A stretch of DNA of 44,664 nt from NCBI RefSeq assembly GCF_018608325.1, contig NZ_JABAZW010000158.1, positions 28,383 through 73,046 on the forward strand, given 5' to 3'. The position numbers and the translations under genes were made by a program. Below are positions 29,812 through 39,778 of the stretch, piece by piece. The notes beneath the pieces are model-generated. The model saw nothing but the letters and a program-made list of their open reading frames with translations, was not told where the DNA came from and did no database searches. Numbering within the stretch: position 1 is the stretch's first letter; each line of letters begins with the position of its first letter. Source of the DNA: Brevundimonas sp. (GTDB lineage Bacteria; Pseudomonadota; Alphaproteobacteria; Caulobacterales; Caulobacteraceae).

Positions 29812-31884
29812 TCAGGCTCCCCACGCGAGGATGGCGAAGGTGAGCAAACCAGCCACCCCGAGCAGCATCACGAAGGCATAGTGATAGACATAGCCGGACT
29901 GGATCTTGCCCAGTCGTGCGGCGGATTTCAGCGACGCCCAGGCGGCGCCGTTCGGGCCGAGGCCGTCGATGATCTTCACATCGCAGATCTTCCAGAAGAA
30001 GTTCCCGATGGCGCGGAAGCCGCGCACGAAGACAGCATCATACAGCTCGTCGAAGTACCACTTGTTGTAGAGGAAGCGGTACACGACGCCGTTCCGTTCA
30101 GCCATGCGGCGCCCCATGCCCTCGCGAGCGACATAGATCCAGTAGGCGAAGGCGGTGCCGATCAGCGTCAGGATCAGCGGCGACCACTTCACCCAGGTCG
30201 GAACCTCGTGGCTTTCGTGAAGCACATGGTTGTGCTCGCCGACAAAGATCGCGCCGCGCCAGAACTCATGCTCGTGATGGCCGATGAAGTGCGGTGCGAA
30301 CACGACACCCGCAGCCACAGCGCCGACCGACAGCAGGATCAGCGGAACCAGCATCACCCACGGGCTTTCGTGCGGCTTCAGCGGACCATGGTGGCCGTGA
30401 TCGTCATGAGCGTGGTCATCGTGTGCATGATCGTCATGTGCATGGGCATCATGGGCGTGATCATCAGCGTGGGCGTGGCCCTCTTCTTCCTTCCAGACAG
30501 GCTTGTTGTGGAAGGTCATGAAGACCAGACGCCACGAGTAGTAGGCCGTCAGACCGGCGGCGATGATGCCGACGAAGAAGGCGAACATGCCGATGGCCGA
30601 GTGACCCGAGGCCGCCGAAGCATAGGCGCTCTCGATGATCGAGTCCTTGGAGTAGAAGCCTGCGAAGCCGCCGACGCCAGGGATGCCCAGGCCGGTGATG
30701 GCGATGGTGCCGATGGTCATGACCGCATAGGTGACCGGCAGCAGCTTCCACAGCCCGCCCATCTTACGCATGTCCTGCTCGTGGTGCATGCCGTGGATCA
30801 CCGAACCGGCGCCCAGGAACAGCAGGGCCTTGAAGAAGGCGTGCGTGAACAGGTGGAACATGGCGGCCTGATAGGCGCCGACGCCCGCCGCAAAGAACAT
30901 GTAGCCCAGCTGCGAACAGGTTGAATAGGCGATGACGCGCTTGATGTCGTTCTGCGTCAGACCAACGGTCGCGGCGAACAGGGCCGTGATCGCGCCGATG
31001 ATGGCGATGATCTGCGACGCACCCGGCGCATACTCATAAATCGGCGACAGCAGGCAGACCATATAGACGCCCGCGGTGACCATGGTTGCGGCGTGGATCA
31101 GCGCCGACACGGGCGTCGGGCCTTCCATCGCGTCCGGCAGCCAGGTGTGCAGGAAGAACTGCGCCGACTTGCCCATCGCGCCGATGAACAGCAGGAAGCC
31201 AGCCAGATCCAGCGCGGACCAGTGAACGCCCAGGAACTCCCAGGTCGTGCCAGCCTTGGTTCCGATCAGCGGGAACAGCTCGGCGAAGTTGATCGTGCCG
31301 TACATCCAGTAGATCGTCATGATCCCCAGGACGAAGCCGAAGTCGCCGACGCGGTTGACGACGAAGGCCTTGATGGCGGCGGCGCTGGCCGTCGGCTTCT
31401 TGAACCAGAAGCCGATCAGCAGATAGGACGCCAGACCCACGCCTTCCCAGCCGAAGAAGATCTGCATGAAGTCGGCGGCCGTCACCAGCGCCAGCATCAT
31501 GAATGTGAACAGCGACAGATAGGCGAAGAAGCGCGGTCGGCTGTCGTCCTCGGCCATGTAGCCCCAGGAGTACAGGTGGACCAGCGACGACACGCTGGTG
31601 ACCACGATCAGCATGGTCGCCGACATGGCGTCGATGCGGATCGACCAGGCGGACTGGAAATCGCCCACATTGATGAAGGGCGCCAGACGGATGGTGAAGG
31701 GCTCAAGATGGCCCCATGTCCATTGTCCGAACACCGTCCAGGCGACAGCGCACGAGAAGAACAGCAGGCCGGTCGTTACGGCCTGCGACGGGATGTTGCC
31801 AATCCGGCGGCCGAAGAAGCCGGCGATGGCCGCACCCAGCAGCGGGGCGAAGACGCCCAGGATGACGAGGGTCTGAATAGTCAC
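29812..31884 (-). CDS. nuoL: NADH-quinone oxidoreductase subunit L with His-rich insert
   Basis: Distal antiporter-like subunit with the long lateral helix. It has 690 residues, above the about 613 of E. coli. [18 protein letters not shown] holds the conserved Glu, and [20 protein letters not shown] holds the Lys/His core. An insert at residues 470-499 contains 13 His and 9 Asp, between a TM helix and the lateral-helix part. The start is GTG at 31884, 2 bases after the nuoK stop. The insert is in frame and lies in an otherwise well-conserved protein. Confidence 0.97.
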   Translation of the reverse strand: MTIQTLVILGVFAPLLGAAIAGFFGRRIGNIPSQAVTTGLLFFSCAVAWTVFGQWTWGHLEPFTIRLAPFINVGDFQSAWSIRIDAMSATMLIVVTSVSSLVHLYSWGYMAEDDSRPRFFAYLSLFTFMMLALVTAADFMQIFFGWEGVGLASYLLIGFWFKKPTASAAAIKAFVVNRVGDFGFVLGIMTIYWMYGTINFAELFPLIGTKAGTTWEFLGVHWSALDLAGFLLFIGAMGKSAQFFLHTWLPDAMEGPTPVSALIHAATMVTAGVYMVCLLSPIYEYAPGASQIIAIIGAITALFAATVGLTQNDIKRVIAYSTCSQLGYMFFAAGVGAYQAAMFHLFTHAFFKALLFLGAGSVIHGMHHEQDMRKMGGLWKLLPVTYAVMTIGTIAITGLGIPGVGGFAGFYSKDSIIESAYASAASGHSAIGMFAFFVGIIAAGLTAYYSWRLVFMTFHNKPVWKEEEGHAHADDHAHDAHAHDDHAHDDHAHDDHGHHGPLKPHESPWVMLVPLILLSVGAVAAGVVFAPHFIGHHEHEFWRGAIFVGEHNHVLHESHEVPTWVKWSPLILTLIGTAFAYWIYVAREGMGRRMAERNGVVYRFLYNKWYFDELYDAVFVRGFRAIGNFFWKICDVKIIDGLGPNGAAWASLKSAARLGKIQSGYVYHYAFVMLLGVAGLLTFAILAWGA
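30388..30477 (-). repeat. His/Asp-rich repeat in nuoL
   Basis: Ninety bases encode 30 residues made of repeated HAHDD-like units (13 His, 9 Asp, plus Ala and Gly). The codons vary between CAT and CAC and GAT and GAC, so the repeat is kept at protein level rather than being a recent exact DNA expansion. Confidence 0.85.
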
Positions 31885-31886
31885 GC

Positions 31887-32195
31887 TTAGCCCTTCATCA
31901 CGGAAGCGTCGTCAACCGCGATATCGCCGCGGTTACGGAAGAAGGTCACCAGGATCGCCAGACCGACGGCGGCTTCAGCCGCAGCAACGGTCAGGACGAA
32001 CATCGCCATGATCTGTCCGCTGATGTCGTTCAGATAGGTCGAGAAGGCGACGAAGTTGATGTTCACGGCCAGCAGGATCAGCTCGATCGACATCAGGATG
32101 ATGATGACGTTCTTGCGGTTCACGAAGATGCCGAACACCCCGATCGTGAACAGGATGGCGGCGACCGTCAGATAATGGGTCAATCCGATGACCAT
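31887..32195 (-). CDS. nuoK: NADH-quinone oxidoreductase subunit K
   Basis: Small membrane subunit of complex I, 102 residues, three TM segments. [20 protein letters not shown] contains the first conserved buried Glu, and [19 protein letters not shown] contains the second. Its ATG shares a base with the nuoJ stop (TGATG). Confidence 0.97.
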   Translation of the reverse strand: MVIGLTHYLTVAAILFTIGVFGIFVNRKNVIIILMSIELILLAVNINFVAFSTYLNDISGQIMAMFVLTVAAAEAAVGLAILVTFFRNRGDIAVDDASVMKG

Positions 32196-32821
32196 CAGAG
32201 AAGCTCCTCGGCGCTGACGCCCTGCCCCGTCTGGGCGGGCTTGACCTCAACCGACTTCTTACGATCGCGGTTGACCTGGTCGGTGATGTTCTGGCGCTTG
32301 ATATGCGGCTTGTGGCGCAGGGTCAGGGTGATGGCGCCGATCATGGCGATCAGCAGCACAATTCCCGCAGCCTGGAAGAAGTAGATGTAGTCTGTATAGA
32401 GCACGCGACCGATGGCCTGAACGTTGGTCACGTCCAGCGAAGGCTCAACCGGGCCTGTGCGTCCGTTCGTTGCGCCGCCCTGAACCACGGCCACCGAGAC
32501 CATGATCATTTCCGCCAGCAGCACGCCCGAGATGATCGCGCCGAACGGCAGATAGCGGGCGTATCCCTCGCGCAGTTTCACGAAATCCACGTCCAGCATC
32601 ATGACGACGAACAGGAACAGGACCGCGACTGCGCCGACGTAGACGACGACCAGCAGCATCGCCAGGAACTCGGCGCCCAGCAGGACGAACAGTCCCGCCG
32701 ACGAGAAGAAGGCCAGGATCAGCCAGAGCACGCTGTGCACCGGGTTGCGCGCGGTCACGACCAGAAGGCCGGAAACCGTGGCGACCGCCGCCAGCAGGAA
32801 GAAGGCTATGCTTTGCAGCAT
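32195..32821 (-). CDS. nuoJ: NADH-quinone oxidoreductase subunit J
   Basis: Membrane subunit, 208 residues with about five TM segments. [20 protein letters not shown] holds the conserved Tyr and the pi-bulge helix (TM3). It is separated from nuoI by 72 bases, the largest gap inside the operon; that gap has only weak stems (GGGG-CTTCG-TCCC) and nothing I can call a promoter. Confidence 0.96.
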   Translation of the reverse strand: MLQSIAFFLLAAVATVSGLLVVTARNPVHSVLWLILAFFSSAGLFVLLGAEFLAMLLVVVYVGAVAVLFLFVVMMLDVDFVKLREGYARYLPFGAIISGVLLAEMIMVSVAVVQGGATNGRTGPVEPSLDVTNVQAIGRVLYTDYIYFFQAAGIVLLIAMIGAITLTLRHKPHIKRQNITDQVNRDRKKSVEVKPAQTGQGVSAEELL

Positions 32822-32893
32822 GTCGGGACGAAGCCCCTTTCGTATCGGCCGCGACCCCGTTTGGAATCGCCGACCCGTTTAGCGATGAGCGCC

Positions 32894-33385
32894 TTAGCGG
32901 TAAGGCGCGTCGAGTTCCAGATTCTTGGCGATCTGCCGTTCCCAGCGGTCACCATTATCAAGCAGGCGTTGCTTGTCGTAGAGCAGCTCCTCGCGCGTTT
33001 CGACGGCGAATTCGGAGTTGGGTCCTTCGACAATCGCGTCCACCGGGCAGGCCTCCTGGCACAGGCCGCAGTAGATGCATTTGACCATGTCGATGTCGTA
33101 GCGCGTGGTGCGGCGGCTGCCGTCTGCACGCGGTTCGGCCTCGATGGTGATGGCCTGGGCCGGGCAGATGGCTTCGCACAGCTTGCAGGCGATGCAGCGT
33201 TCTTCACCATTGGCGTAACGGCGCAGCGCGTGTTCACCACGGAAACGCGGTGACTGCGGGTTCCGTTCGAACGGATAGTTCACGGTCATCTTTGGCCGCG
33301 ACATATATTTCAGCGAAAGGCCGATGGCGCCGATGGCGTCCAGCATCATCGCGCCCTTGGCTGCCTGGACGATACGAGTGAACAT
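32894..33385 (-). CDS. nuoI: NADH-quinone oxidoreductase subunit I
   Basis: Peripheral ferredoxin-like subunit with clusters N6a and N6b. It has 163 residues, with [13 protein letters not shown] and [13 protein letters not shown] as two complete 4Fe-4S motifs. [20 protein letters not shown] is the family hallmark. Its ATG overlaps the stop of the 58-residue lipoprotein gene (TGATG). Confidence 0.97.
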   Translation of the reverse strand: MFTRIVQAAKGAMMLDAIGAIGLSLKYMSRPKMTVNYPFERNPQSPRFRGEHALRRYANGEERCIACKLCEAICPAQAITIEAEPRADGSRRTTRYDIDMVKCIYCGLCQEACPVDAIVEGPNSEFAVETREELLYDKQRLLDNGDRWERQIAKNLELDAPYR

Positions 33386-33561
33386 CAGGGCTTATCCTTA
33401 GGGGCAGGCGTCGTCGGGGTTGCAGGCTGACTGGCGCGGAAATCCTGTTCGATCCGCTCCTGACGGCGCTGCCACTGATAGCTGGACTCGGGCATACGCG
33501 TATCGGGTGCGCAGGCCGTCGTCAGGGCCAGAAGGCCGATGGAAAGAACGAGGGTCTTCAT
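33385..33561 (-). CDS. 58-residue putative lipoprotein between nuoH and nuoI
   Basis: A short frame, ATG 33561-33559 to TGA 33387-33385. It starts [17 protein letters not shown], a signal peptide with a lipobox-like end (the residue three before the Cys is Thr rather than Leu). The mature part is polar: [17 protein letters not shown], then Arg/Glu and a Pro/Thr tail ending KDKP. The ATG overlaps the nuoH stop (TAATG) and the stop overlaps nuoI (TGATG), so it must be translated in step with complex I. I recognise no family; the role is unknown. Confidence 0.8.
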   Translation of the reverse strand: MKTLVLSIGLLALTTACAPDTRMPESSYQWQRRQERIEQDFRASQPATPTTPAPKDKP

Positions 33562-34637
33562 TACGACCCTACCACGAACACACGCCAGGCCGACACGATC
33601 ACGACCGCGACCAGCGACGTCGGCAGGAAGACCTTCCAGCCCAGACGCATCAGTTGGTCATAGCGGTAGCGCGGCACGAAGGCCTTCACCAGCGAGATGC
33701 ACAGGAACCAGAATACGGTCTTGGTGACGAAGGTCAGCAGATAGATCGTATAGGCGATCCAGGCCGGCAGGCCCTCAAGGAAGGACTGAGACAGGAAGCC
33801 CGGGTTCCACCCGCCGAAGAACAGCAGGGTGATCATCGCCGACATGAAGACGATGTTGACGTACTCGCCCATCATGAACAGCAGATACGGGGTCGAGCTG
33901 TATTCCACCTGATAACCGGCGACCAGTTCCGACTCCGCTTCCGGCAGATCGAACGGCGGGCGGTTCGTTTCGGCCAGGGCCGAGATGAAGAAGATGATCG
34001 ACATCGGGAACAGGATGACCACCAGCGGCCAGGTTCCGGCGCCGCCGCCGAAGGCGAACCAGTTCCAGAAATAACCGCTCTGGGCTTCCACGATCTTGGA
34101 CAGGTTCATCGTGCCAGCCAGCAGGATGACGTTGATGATGATCAGGCCCAGCGAGACTTCATAGGACACCATCTGCGCCGCTGAACGCAGCGAACCCAGG
34201 AACGGATACTTCGAGTTCGAAGCCCAGCCGCCCATGATGATGCCGTACACGCCCAGCGACGACACAGCGAAGATGTACAGGATGCCGACATTCAGGTCCG
34301 ACACCACCCAACCGGGGGCGAACGGAATGACCGCCCAGGCCATGAAGGCCAGGATGACGGTGATGATCGGCGCGATGATGAAGACCGCCTTGTCGGCGCC
34401 GGCCGGGATCACGACCTCCTTCAGTACGAACTTGATCATGTCCGCGAAGGATTGCAGCAGGCCGAAGGGACCGACGACGTTCGGTCCTTTACGCATCTGA
34501 ACCGAGGCCCAGACCTTGCGGTCGGCCAGCAGCAGGAAGGCGACGCCGATCAGCACGCCGACGGTGATCAGAAGGATCTGACCGACCGTGATCAGCGTCC
34601 AGCCAACGGGCGTGGCCCAGAAAGAAACGGGGTCCAT
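33561..34637 (-). CDS. nuoH: NADH-quinone oxidoreductase subunit H
   Basis: Membrane subunit at the quinone-binding junction. It has 358 residues and eight TM segments. [38 protein letters not shown] and GYQVEYSS are the conserved cytoplasmic loops facing the Q site. It is 3 bases after nuoG, and its stop overlaps the next start. Confidence 0.97.
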   Translation of the reverse strand: MDPVSFWATPVGWTLITVGQILLITVGVLIGVAFLLLADRKVWASVQMRKGPNVVGPFGLLQSFADMIKFVLKEVVIPAGADKAVFIIAPIITVILAFMAWAVIPFAPGWVVSDLNVGILYIFAVSSLGVYGIIMGGWASNSKYPFLGSLRSAAQMVSYEVSLGLIIINVILLAGTMNLSKIVEAQSGYFWNWFAFGGGAGTWPLVVILFPMSIIFFISALAETNRPPFDLPEAESELVAGYQVEYSSTPYLLFMMGEYVNIVFMSAMITLLFFGGWNPGFLSQSFLEGLPAWIAYTIYLLTFVTKTVFWFLCISLVKAFVPRYRYDQLMRLGWKVFLPTSLVAVVIVSAWRVFVVGS

Positions 34638-34640
34638 GGT

Positions 34641-36686
34641 TTACTCCGCTGCCATCGCGACCGGGGCGATCCGCAGGGCGGACAACTCGGCCATCGTCGC
34701 GCTGGCGCGCGCAATCGGGTTGGAAAGATAGGGGTCGGTGACGACCGAGGTGAAGACGGTGTCGCCCAGGTCGCCCTTGGCGCCCAGCGAGGCCACGTCG
34801 AACGAAACAGGCGCAGGCAGGTAGTCGATGCGTCCGAAGGTCGGATGATCGCCCATCAGCTTGGTGCGCAGTTGCTCCAGCGTGTCGTAAGGCAGGGTCT
34901 GGTCGACGCGGGCCGACAGGGCGCGGATGATGGCCCAGTCTTCCTTGGCGTCGCCCTTCGGGAAGACGACGCGCTCAGCCATCTGCACCCGGCCTTCGGT
35001 GTTGACGTAGATGCCCGACTTCTCGGTGTAGGCTGCGCCCGGCAGAATGACGTCGGCGCCGTGCGCGCCGCGGTCGCCGTGGCTGCCCAGATAGACGCGG
35101 AAGGCGTTCGAGCCGGTCGGATCGACCTCGTCGGCGCCCAGCAGGAACAGAACGTCCAGCGCGTCCGGCTTCAGCATTTCTGCAACCGTCAGGCCGCCTT
35201 CAGCAGGCACGAAGCCCATGTCCAGACCGGCGACGCGTGCGGCGGCGTGGTGCAGGACGTTGAAGCCGTTCCAGCTGTCGGTGACGACGCCGACCTTCTT
35301 GGCCAGTGCCCCCAGAGCGTTCAGGACAGCAGCGCCGCCCTCCCCGGCCAGTGCGCCCGAACCGACGATGATCGCCGGACGCTCAGCCTTGCTCAGCAGG
35401 TCCGTCGCCGCCTTCGGCAGCTTGCCCAGTGTCTTCGAACCAGCGCCCAGATAGGCGTAGTCGAATGTCAGGTCGGCCTGTTCGCCGATTACGGCGATCT
35501 CGACCCCGCCCTTGATCCAGCTCTTGCGCAGGCGGGCGTTCAGCAGCGGCGCCTCAACGCGCGGGTTCACACCCACGATCAGGACAGCATCAGCCTTTTC
35601 AATGCCTTCCAGGCCAGAGTTGAACAGCCAGCCCTCACGCGGGCCATAGCCCAGTGCAGCGCCATCCTGGCGGCTGTCGGTGTTCTTGGAGCCCAGGGCG
35701 TGGAACAGGTCCAGCGTCGCCTTCATCGACTCGGCGTCCTGCAGGTCGCCCGCGATGACGCCGATGCGGTCCGCCGATGCGGCCTTCAGCTTGGCGGCGA
35801 CAGCGTCCAGCGCCTCGTTCCAAGTCGCGGCGCGCAGCTTGCCGTTCTCGCGGATCCAGGGACGGTCCAGACGACGTGCGGTCAGGCCGTCAACGACATA
35901 GCGGCTCTTGTCCGACAGCCACTCCTCGTTGATGCCCTCGTTCACGCGCGGCAGAACGCGCATGACCTCAGAGCCGCGGAAGTCAGCGCGGATGTTCGAA
36001 CCCAGGGCGTCCATGACGTCGATGGTTTCGGTCTTCTTCAGTTCCCACGGACGATAGTGGTACTGCCAGGGACGGTGCGTCAGGGCGCCAACCGGGCACA
36101 GGTCATTGACGTTGCCCGACAGTTCCGAGGCGACCGACTTCTCCAGATAGGTCGTGATTTCAGCATCTTCGCCGCGCGAGATCATGCCGATGTCCGGCAC
36201 GCCGGCAACTTCGGTGATGAAGCGGACGCAACGCGTGCACTGGATGCAGCGCGTCATGAAGGTCTTGATCGTCGGCCCCATGTGCTTTTCTTCGACCGCG
36301 CGCTTGTTCTCGGCATAGCGAGAACCGTCGCGGCCATAGCCCATGGACTGGTCCTGCAGGTCGCACTCGCCGCCCTGGTCACAGATCGGGCAATCCAGCG
36401 GGTGGTTGATGAGCAGGAACTCCATCACCCCTTCACGCGCCTTCTTCACCATCGGCGTGTCGGTGAAGATTTCCTGGCCGTCGGCGGCCGGCAGCGCGCA
36501 CGAAGCCTGCGGCTTCGGCGGTCCGGGCTTCACCTCGACCAGGCACATCCGGCAGTTGCCGGCGATGGACAGGCGTTCGTGGTAGCAGAAGCGCGGGATT
36601 TCCTGTCCCGCACGTTCGGCGACCTGGAGCACGGTCATGCCGGGCTCAAACTCGGTTTCGACGCCGTTGACCTTGGCGACTGGCAT
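34641..36686 (-). CDS. nuoG: NADH-quinone oxidoreductase subunit G
   Basis: Largest hydrophilic subunit, 681 residues. The N-terminal 2Fe-2S ferredoxin part has CYHERLSIAGNCRMC, the His-Cys 4Fe-4S motif is HPLDCPICDQGGECDLQD, and the further 4Fe-4S motif CIQCTRC with CPVGAL is complete. The rest is a molybdopterin-oxidoreductase-like domain without cofactor role. Its ATG overlaps the stop of the upstream lipoprotein gene (TGATG). Confidence 0.97.
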   Translation of the reverse strand: MPVAKVNGVETEFEPGMTVLQVAERAGQEIPRFCYHERLSIAGNCRMCLVEVKPGPPKPQASCALPAADGQEIFTDTPMVKKAREGVMEFLLINHPLDCPICDQGGECDLQDQSMGYGRDGSRYAENKRAVEEKHMGPTIKTFMTRCIQCTRCVRFITEVAGVPDIGMISRGEDAEITTYLEKSVASELSGNVNDLCPVGALTHRPWQYHYRPWELKKTETIDVMDALGSNIRADFRGSEVMRVLPRVNEGINEEWLSDKSRYVVDGLTARRLDRPWIRENGKLRAATWNEALDAVAAKLKAASADRIGVIAGDLQDAESMKATLDLFHALGSKNTDSRQDGAALGYGPREGWLFNSGLEGIEKADAVLIVGVNPRVEAPLLNARLRKSWIKGGVEIAVIGEQADLTFDYAYLGAGSKTLGKLPKAATDLLSKAERPAIIVGSGALAGEGGAAVLNALGALAKKVGVVTDSWNGFNVLHHAAARVAGLDMGFVPAEGGLTVAEMLKPDALDVLFLLGADEVDPTGSNAFRVYLGSHGDRGAHGADVILPGAAYTEKSGIYVNTEGRVQMAERVVFPKGDAKEDWAIIRALSARVDQTLPYDTLEQLRTKLMGDHPTFGRIDYLPAPVSFDVASLGAKGDLGDTVFTSVVTDPYLSNPIARASATMAELSALRIAPVAMAAE

Positions 36687-37174
36687 CAGCGGGCCTCTTC
36701 TTCAGCGGGAACGGCCAGATCGGCCTGTTCCGTCGTCCCATCAGGGAGCGTCTGTGTGATGGTGATTGCTGCGTCCTTGATGACGTAACGGATCACCGGA
36801 TCGCCCGGCTGGTTCATCCAGCGGACGAGCGTTTCATCTGGAAGGCCGAGCGGTTTCCACTCGACCAGATCATTCTGCACGCGGCAGTCGGCGCGCATCC
36901 GACCGCCATCGACCGGCGCGCGCCACGAGGTGTGGACAACGCCGCCCTCAACGCCGTCGACATCGATCGCCAGCGGCTGCTGTCCGTGAACAGAGGCCAG
37001 ACCGGCGCGGCAGACGCGACGCAGATCAGCGTCGCTCAGCGCAGCAGCCACAGCGGTCTCGGTCGTCTTCACCTCGGCCGGAGCCGTTTCCGTCGGCTTC
37101 GGCGCAGCAGCGCGCTCGCCGCAAGCGGCGAGAGCAAAGGCTCCGATGACGATGACGGGCGAGAGGCGCATCAT
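36686..37174 (-). CDS. 162-residue putative lipoprotein between nuoF and nuoG
   Basis: The start at ATG 37174 overlaps the nuoF stop (TAATG); a second ATG follows directly. A signal peptide with lipobox FALAAC puts the lipidated Cys at residue 18. A Pro/Thr/Ala/Lys linker follows to about residue 40. The globular part (about 45-155) has two Cys (55 and 97), possibly a disulfide in the periplasm, and motifs VHTSWRAP and VIRYVIKDAAITI. The open frame extends 77 codons upstream inside nuoF, but that part is an Arg/Gly-rich shadow. I do not know a family; placement suggests complex I assembly or the same control. Confidence 0.82.
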   Translation of the reverse strand: MMRLSPVIVIGAFALAACGERAAAPKPTETAPAEVKTTETAVAAALSDADLRRVCRAGLASVHGQQPLAIDVDGVEGGVVHTSWRAPVDGGRMRADCRVQNDLVEWKPLGLPDETLVRWMNQPGDPVIRYVIKDAAITITQTLPDGTTEQADLAVPAEEEAR

Positions 37175-38487
37175 TACTCCGCAGCGATAGCGTGACCGGC
37201 GAAGTTCGCACGGCGGCTGCGGTAGTTGGCGATCCGCTCTTCGATCTCGTGACGGAAGTGACGGATCAGACCCTGAACCGGCCATGCGGCGGCGTCGCCC
37301 AGAGCGCAGATCGTGTGGCCCTCGACTTGTCCGGCAACGTCCAGCAGCAGGTCGATTTCCGACGGATCGGCCTCGCCCACAGCCATGCGCTCCAGAACCC
37401 GCCACATCCAGCCGGTGCCTTCACGGCACGGCGTGCACTGGCCGCAGCTCTCGTGTTTGAAGAAGTAGCTGATGCGGGCGATCGCCTTAACGATGTCGGT
37501 GGACTGGTCCATGACCGTCACGCCAGCGGTGCCCAGCGACGAGCGCATCTCACGCATGGAGTCGAAGTCCATCAGGACCGTCTCGGCCTGTTCGCGCGTG
37601 ATGACCGGGCAGGACGCGCCGCCGGGGATGATGGCCTTCAGGTTGCTCCAGCCGCCGCGCACGCCGCCGCCGTGATCTTCGATCAGTTGGCGCAGCGGGA
37701 TCGACATGGCCTCTTCAACCACGCAGGGCGTGTTCACATGGCCAGACAGCGACATCAGCTTGGTGCCAGTGTTGTTCGGACGACCGAAGTCGGCGAACCA
37801 GTCCGCGCCGCGACGCAGGATGGTGCCGACGACAGCGATCGACTCGACGTTGTTCACCGTGGTCGGGCAGCCATAGAGGCCAGCGCCAGCAGGGAACGGC
37901 GGCTTCAGGCGCGGCTGACCCTTCTTGCCTTCCAGCGATTCCAGCAGAGCCGTCTCTTCACCACAGATGTAAGCCCCTGCCCCGTGATGGATATAGACGT
38001 GGAAATCCCAGCCGTGGACGTTGTTGTCACCGATCAGCTTGGCCTCATAGGCCTGCTTGACGGCGGCTTCCATCCGCTCGCGTTCCAGCACGTACTCGCC
38101 GCGCAGGTAGATGTAGCAGGCATGAGCCTGCATCGCGAAGCTGGCGATCAGCGCGCCTTCGATCAGCAGGTGCGGATCATGACGCATGATCTCGCGGTCC
38201 TTGCAGGTCGCGGGCTCGGATTCATCGGCGTTGATGACCAGGTAGTGAGGACGATCCTTCACTTCCTTGGGCATGAACGACCATTTCAGGCCGGTCGAGA
38301 AGCCTGCGCCGCCACGGCCGCGCAGACCCGAGGCCTTGACGTTATTGATGATCCAGTCTCGGCCAAGGTCCAGCATGTCCTTGGTGGCGTTCCACGCGCC
38401 ACGCTGCTTCGCCCCCTCAACGCCCCAGTCATGGAAGCCGTACAGGTTGGTGAAGATGCGATCTTTGTCTTCGAGGATTCCGACCAT
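37174..38487 (-). CDS. nuoF: NADH-quinone oxidoreductase subunit F
   Basis: NADH- and FMN-binding subunit with cluster N3. It has 437 residues from ATG 38487, which has GAGGACT upstream. [19 protein letters not shown] is the NADH/FMN motif, [19 protein letters not shown] the FMN region, and [16 protein letters not shown] plus a later Cys in [14 protein letters not shown] bind the 4Fe-4S cluster. The frame reaches 39 codons further upstream through the preceding gene, without homology. Confidence 0.97.
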   Translation of the reverse strand: MVGILEDKDRIFTNLYGFHDWGVEGAKQRGAWNATKDMLDLGRDWIINNVKASGLRGRGGAGFSTGLKWSFMPKEVKDRPHYLVINADESEPATCKDREIMRHDPHLLIEGALIASFAMQAHACYIYLRGEYVLERERMEAAVKQAYEAKLIGDNNVHGWDFHVYIHHGAGAYICGEETALLESLEGKKGQPRLKPPFPAGAGLYGCPTTVNNVESIAVVGTILRRGADWFADFGRPNNTGTKLMSLSGHVNTPCVVEEAMSIPLRQLIEDHGGGVRGGWSNLKAIIPGGASCPVITREQAETVLMDFDSMREMRSSLGTAGVTVMDQSTDIVKAIARISYFFKHESCGQCTPCREGTGWMWRVLERMAVGEADPSEIDLLLDVAGQVEGHTICALGDAAAWPVQGLIRHFRHEIEERIANYRSRRANFAGHAIAAE

Positions 38488-38492
38488 AGTCC

Positions 38493-38762
38493 TCAGAGTC
38501 CTTCCACCAGACGACGTCTGTGATGACGGGTGCGCATGAACACGGCGGCGATAACCAAAGCCCAGCCAGCGGCCAGCATTCCGTATGAAACAGTGATGCC
38601 CCACTCGCCGATGCCGAACATCTCCTTACGAGACGCCAGGATCAGCAGAGCAGCAGCGATGACCAGACCCAGGCCGCCAAGACGCAGCGGACGTCCAACG
38701 CCACGCAGTTCCTTGCGATAGGCGGCGCGGCCTTCCTCGGTTGAGAGATCAGGACGCGTCAT
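38493..38762 (-). CDS. 89-residue two-TM protein between nuoE and nuoF
   Basis: ATG 38762 overlaps the nuoE stop (TGATG) and the gene ends 5 bases before nuoF. A charged N-terminus (about 28 residues, acidic then Arg-rich) is followed by two TM segments ([38 protein letters not shown]) and a basic tail RTRHHRRRL. Both ends should face the cytoplasm. I recognise no family. Confidence 0.8.
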   Translation of the reverse strand: MTRPDLSTEEGRAAYRKELRGVGRPLRLGGLGLVIAAALLILASRKEMFGIGEWGITVSYGMLAAGWALVIAAVFMRTRHHRRRLVEGL

Positions 38763-39439
38763 CAAGCAGGCGCCTTCTCGACCGGCGCCGGATCGCTGTT
38801 CGGCAGCTTCTTGATCTTCTTAGCGGCCGAGCCGTCGTACAGCTTCGGATCAAGCAGGGTCTTGGCCCCGCCCGTCGGCGCCGACGTATGACGTCCTGCG
38901 TACGAACCCGGCTTAGGCGACTTGCCGGCGGCGAAGTCGTCGATGATCTGGGCCATCGTCTCGGGCGTCAGGTCTTCATAATAATAGTCGTTGATCTGGG
39001 CCATCGGCGCATTCGAGCAGGCGCCGAGGCATTCGACTTCCTGCCAGGTGAAGCGACCGTCAGCGGACAGATGATCCTTGGGACCGATCTTTTCCTTGCA
39101 GACCTTCATCAGTTCATTGGCGCCGCGCAGCATGCACGGCGTGGTTCCGCACACCTGGATCAGCGCGGTCTTGCCGACCGGCTCCAGCATGAACATGGTG
39201 TAGAAGGTCGCGACCTCCAGCACACGGATGAAGGGCATCCCCAGCAGTTCGCTGATGGCGCGGATAGCGGGTTCAGAAACCCAGCCTTCCTGCTTCTGCA
39301 CCAGCCACAGAACCGGGATCACCGCCGACTGACGGCGCGATTCCGGGTATTTCTTGATCCACCACTCGGCCTTTTCCATCGTCGCCTTCGAGAAGGCGAA
39401 CGAAGCAGGCTGTTCCTTGGCGAGACGACGAACGGACAT
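38762..39439 (-). CDS. nuoE: NADH-quinone oxidoreductase subunit E
   Basis: Thioredoxin-like 2Fe-2S subunit (cluster N1a), 225 residues. VCGTTPCMLRGANEL and VECLGACSNAPMAQIND hold the four Cys ligands. A C-terminal tail of about 60 residues rich in Pro, Lys and Ala goes beyond the E. coli protein and is common in alphaproteobacteria. It starts 3 bases after the NTF2-like gene. Confidence 0.97.
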   Translation of the reverse strand: MSVRRLAKEQPASFAFSKATMEKAEWWIKKYPESRRQSAVIPVLWLVQKQEGWVSEPAIRAISELLGMPFIRVLEVATFYTMFMLEPVGKTALIQVCGTTPCMLRGANELMKVCKEKIGPKDHLSADGRFTWQEVECLGACSNAPMAQINDYYYEDLTPETMAQIIDDFAAGKSPKPGSYAGRHTSAPTGGAKTLLDPKLYDGSAAKKIKKLPNSDPAPVEKAPA

Positions 39440-39442
39440 CCG

Positions 39443-39778
39443 CTAGGCCCTCACAAAATCAACGCGGGCGATCTTGTCGCCAGCGAACGAATAGATTGCG
39501 GCCACCTCGAAAGGCGTCGCATCGGGCGACCGGAACACACGCTCGTGGTCGATTACAGTGTTTCCGACAACGATCCGCGACAGCAGTTCCGCACGGTTCT
39601 GCGGGAACTGGGCGAACATGCCCTCGTGACGCTCACGATAGGCGTCCAGCCCCTTCAGGTTAGGCTCGCCGTTCAGGTCGGAAATGGTGATGCCGTCGTC
39701 GAAGAAGGTGACGAAGGTCGCCAGATCCTGAGCATTGTAGGCGTCAAGCTGGCCCTGCACCACGGCTTCACGGCTCAT
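39443..39778 (-). CDS. NTF2-like (SnoaL-type) protein between nuoD and nuoE
   Basis: A 111-residue soluble protein. [20 protein letters not shown] is the typical first helices of the NTF2-like fold, followed by a curved sheet with a conserved-looking HERVFRSP and ending IARVDFVRA. Such proteins are small isomerases, hydrolases or ligand binders; the substrate cannot be told. ATG overlaps the nuoD stop (ATGA), so it is coupled to the complex I genes. Confidence 0.82.
   Translation of the reverse strand: MSREAVVQGQLDAYNAQDLATFVTFFDDGITISDLNGEPNLKGLDAYRERHEGMFAQFPQNRAELLSRIVVGNTVIDHERVFRSPDATPFEVAAIYSFAGDKIARVDFVRA

Noticed and set aside
34452..36788. 778-codon open frame on the plus strand opposite nuoG/nuoH
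   Set aside because: It is antisense to strongly conserved NuoG. The long frame follows from GC-rich codon bias; the product has no recognisable domain.
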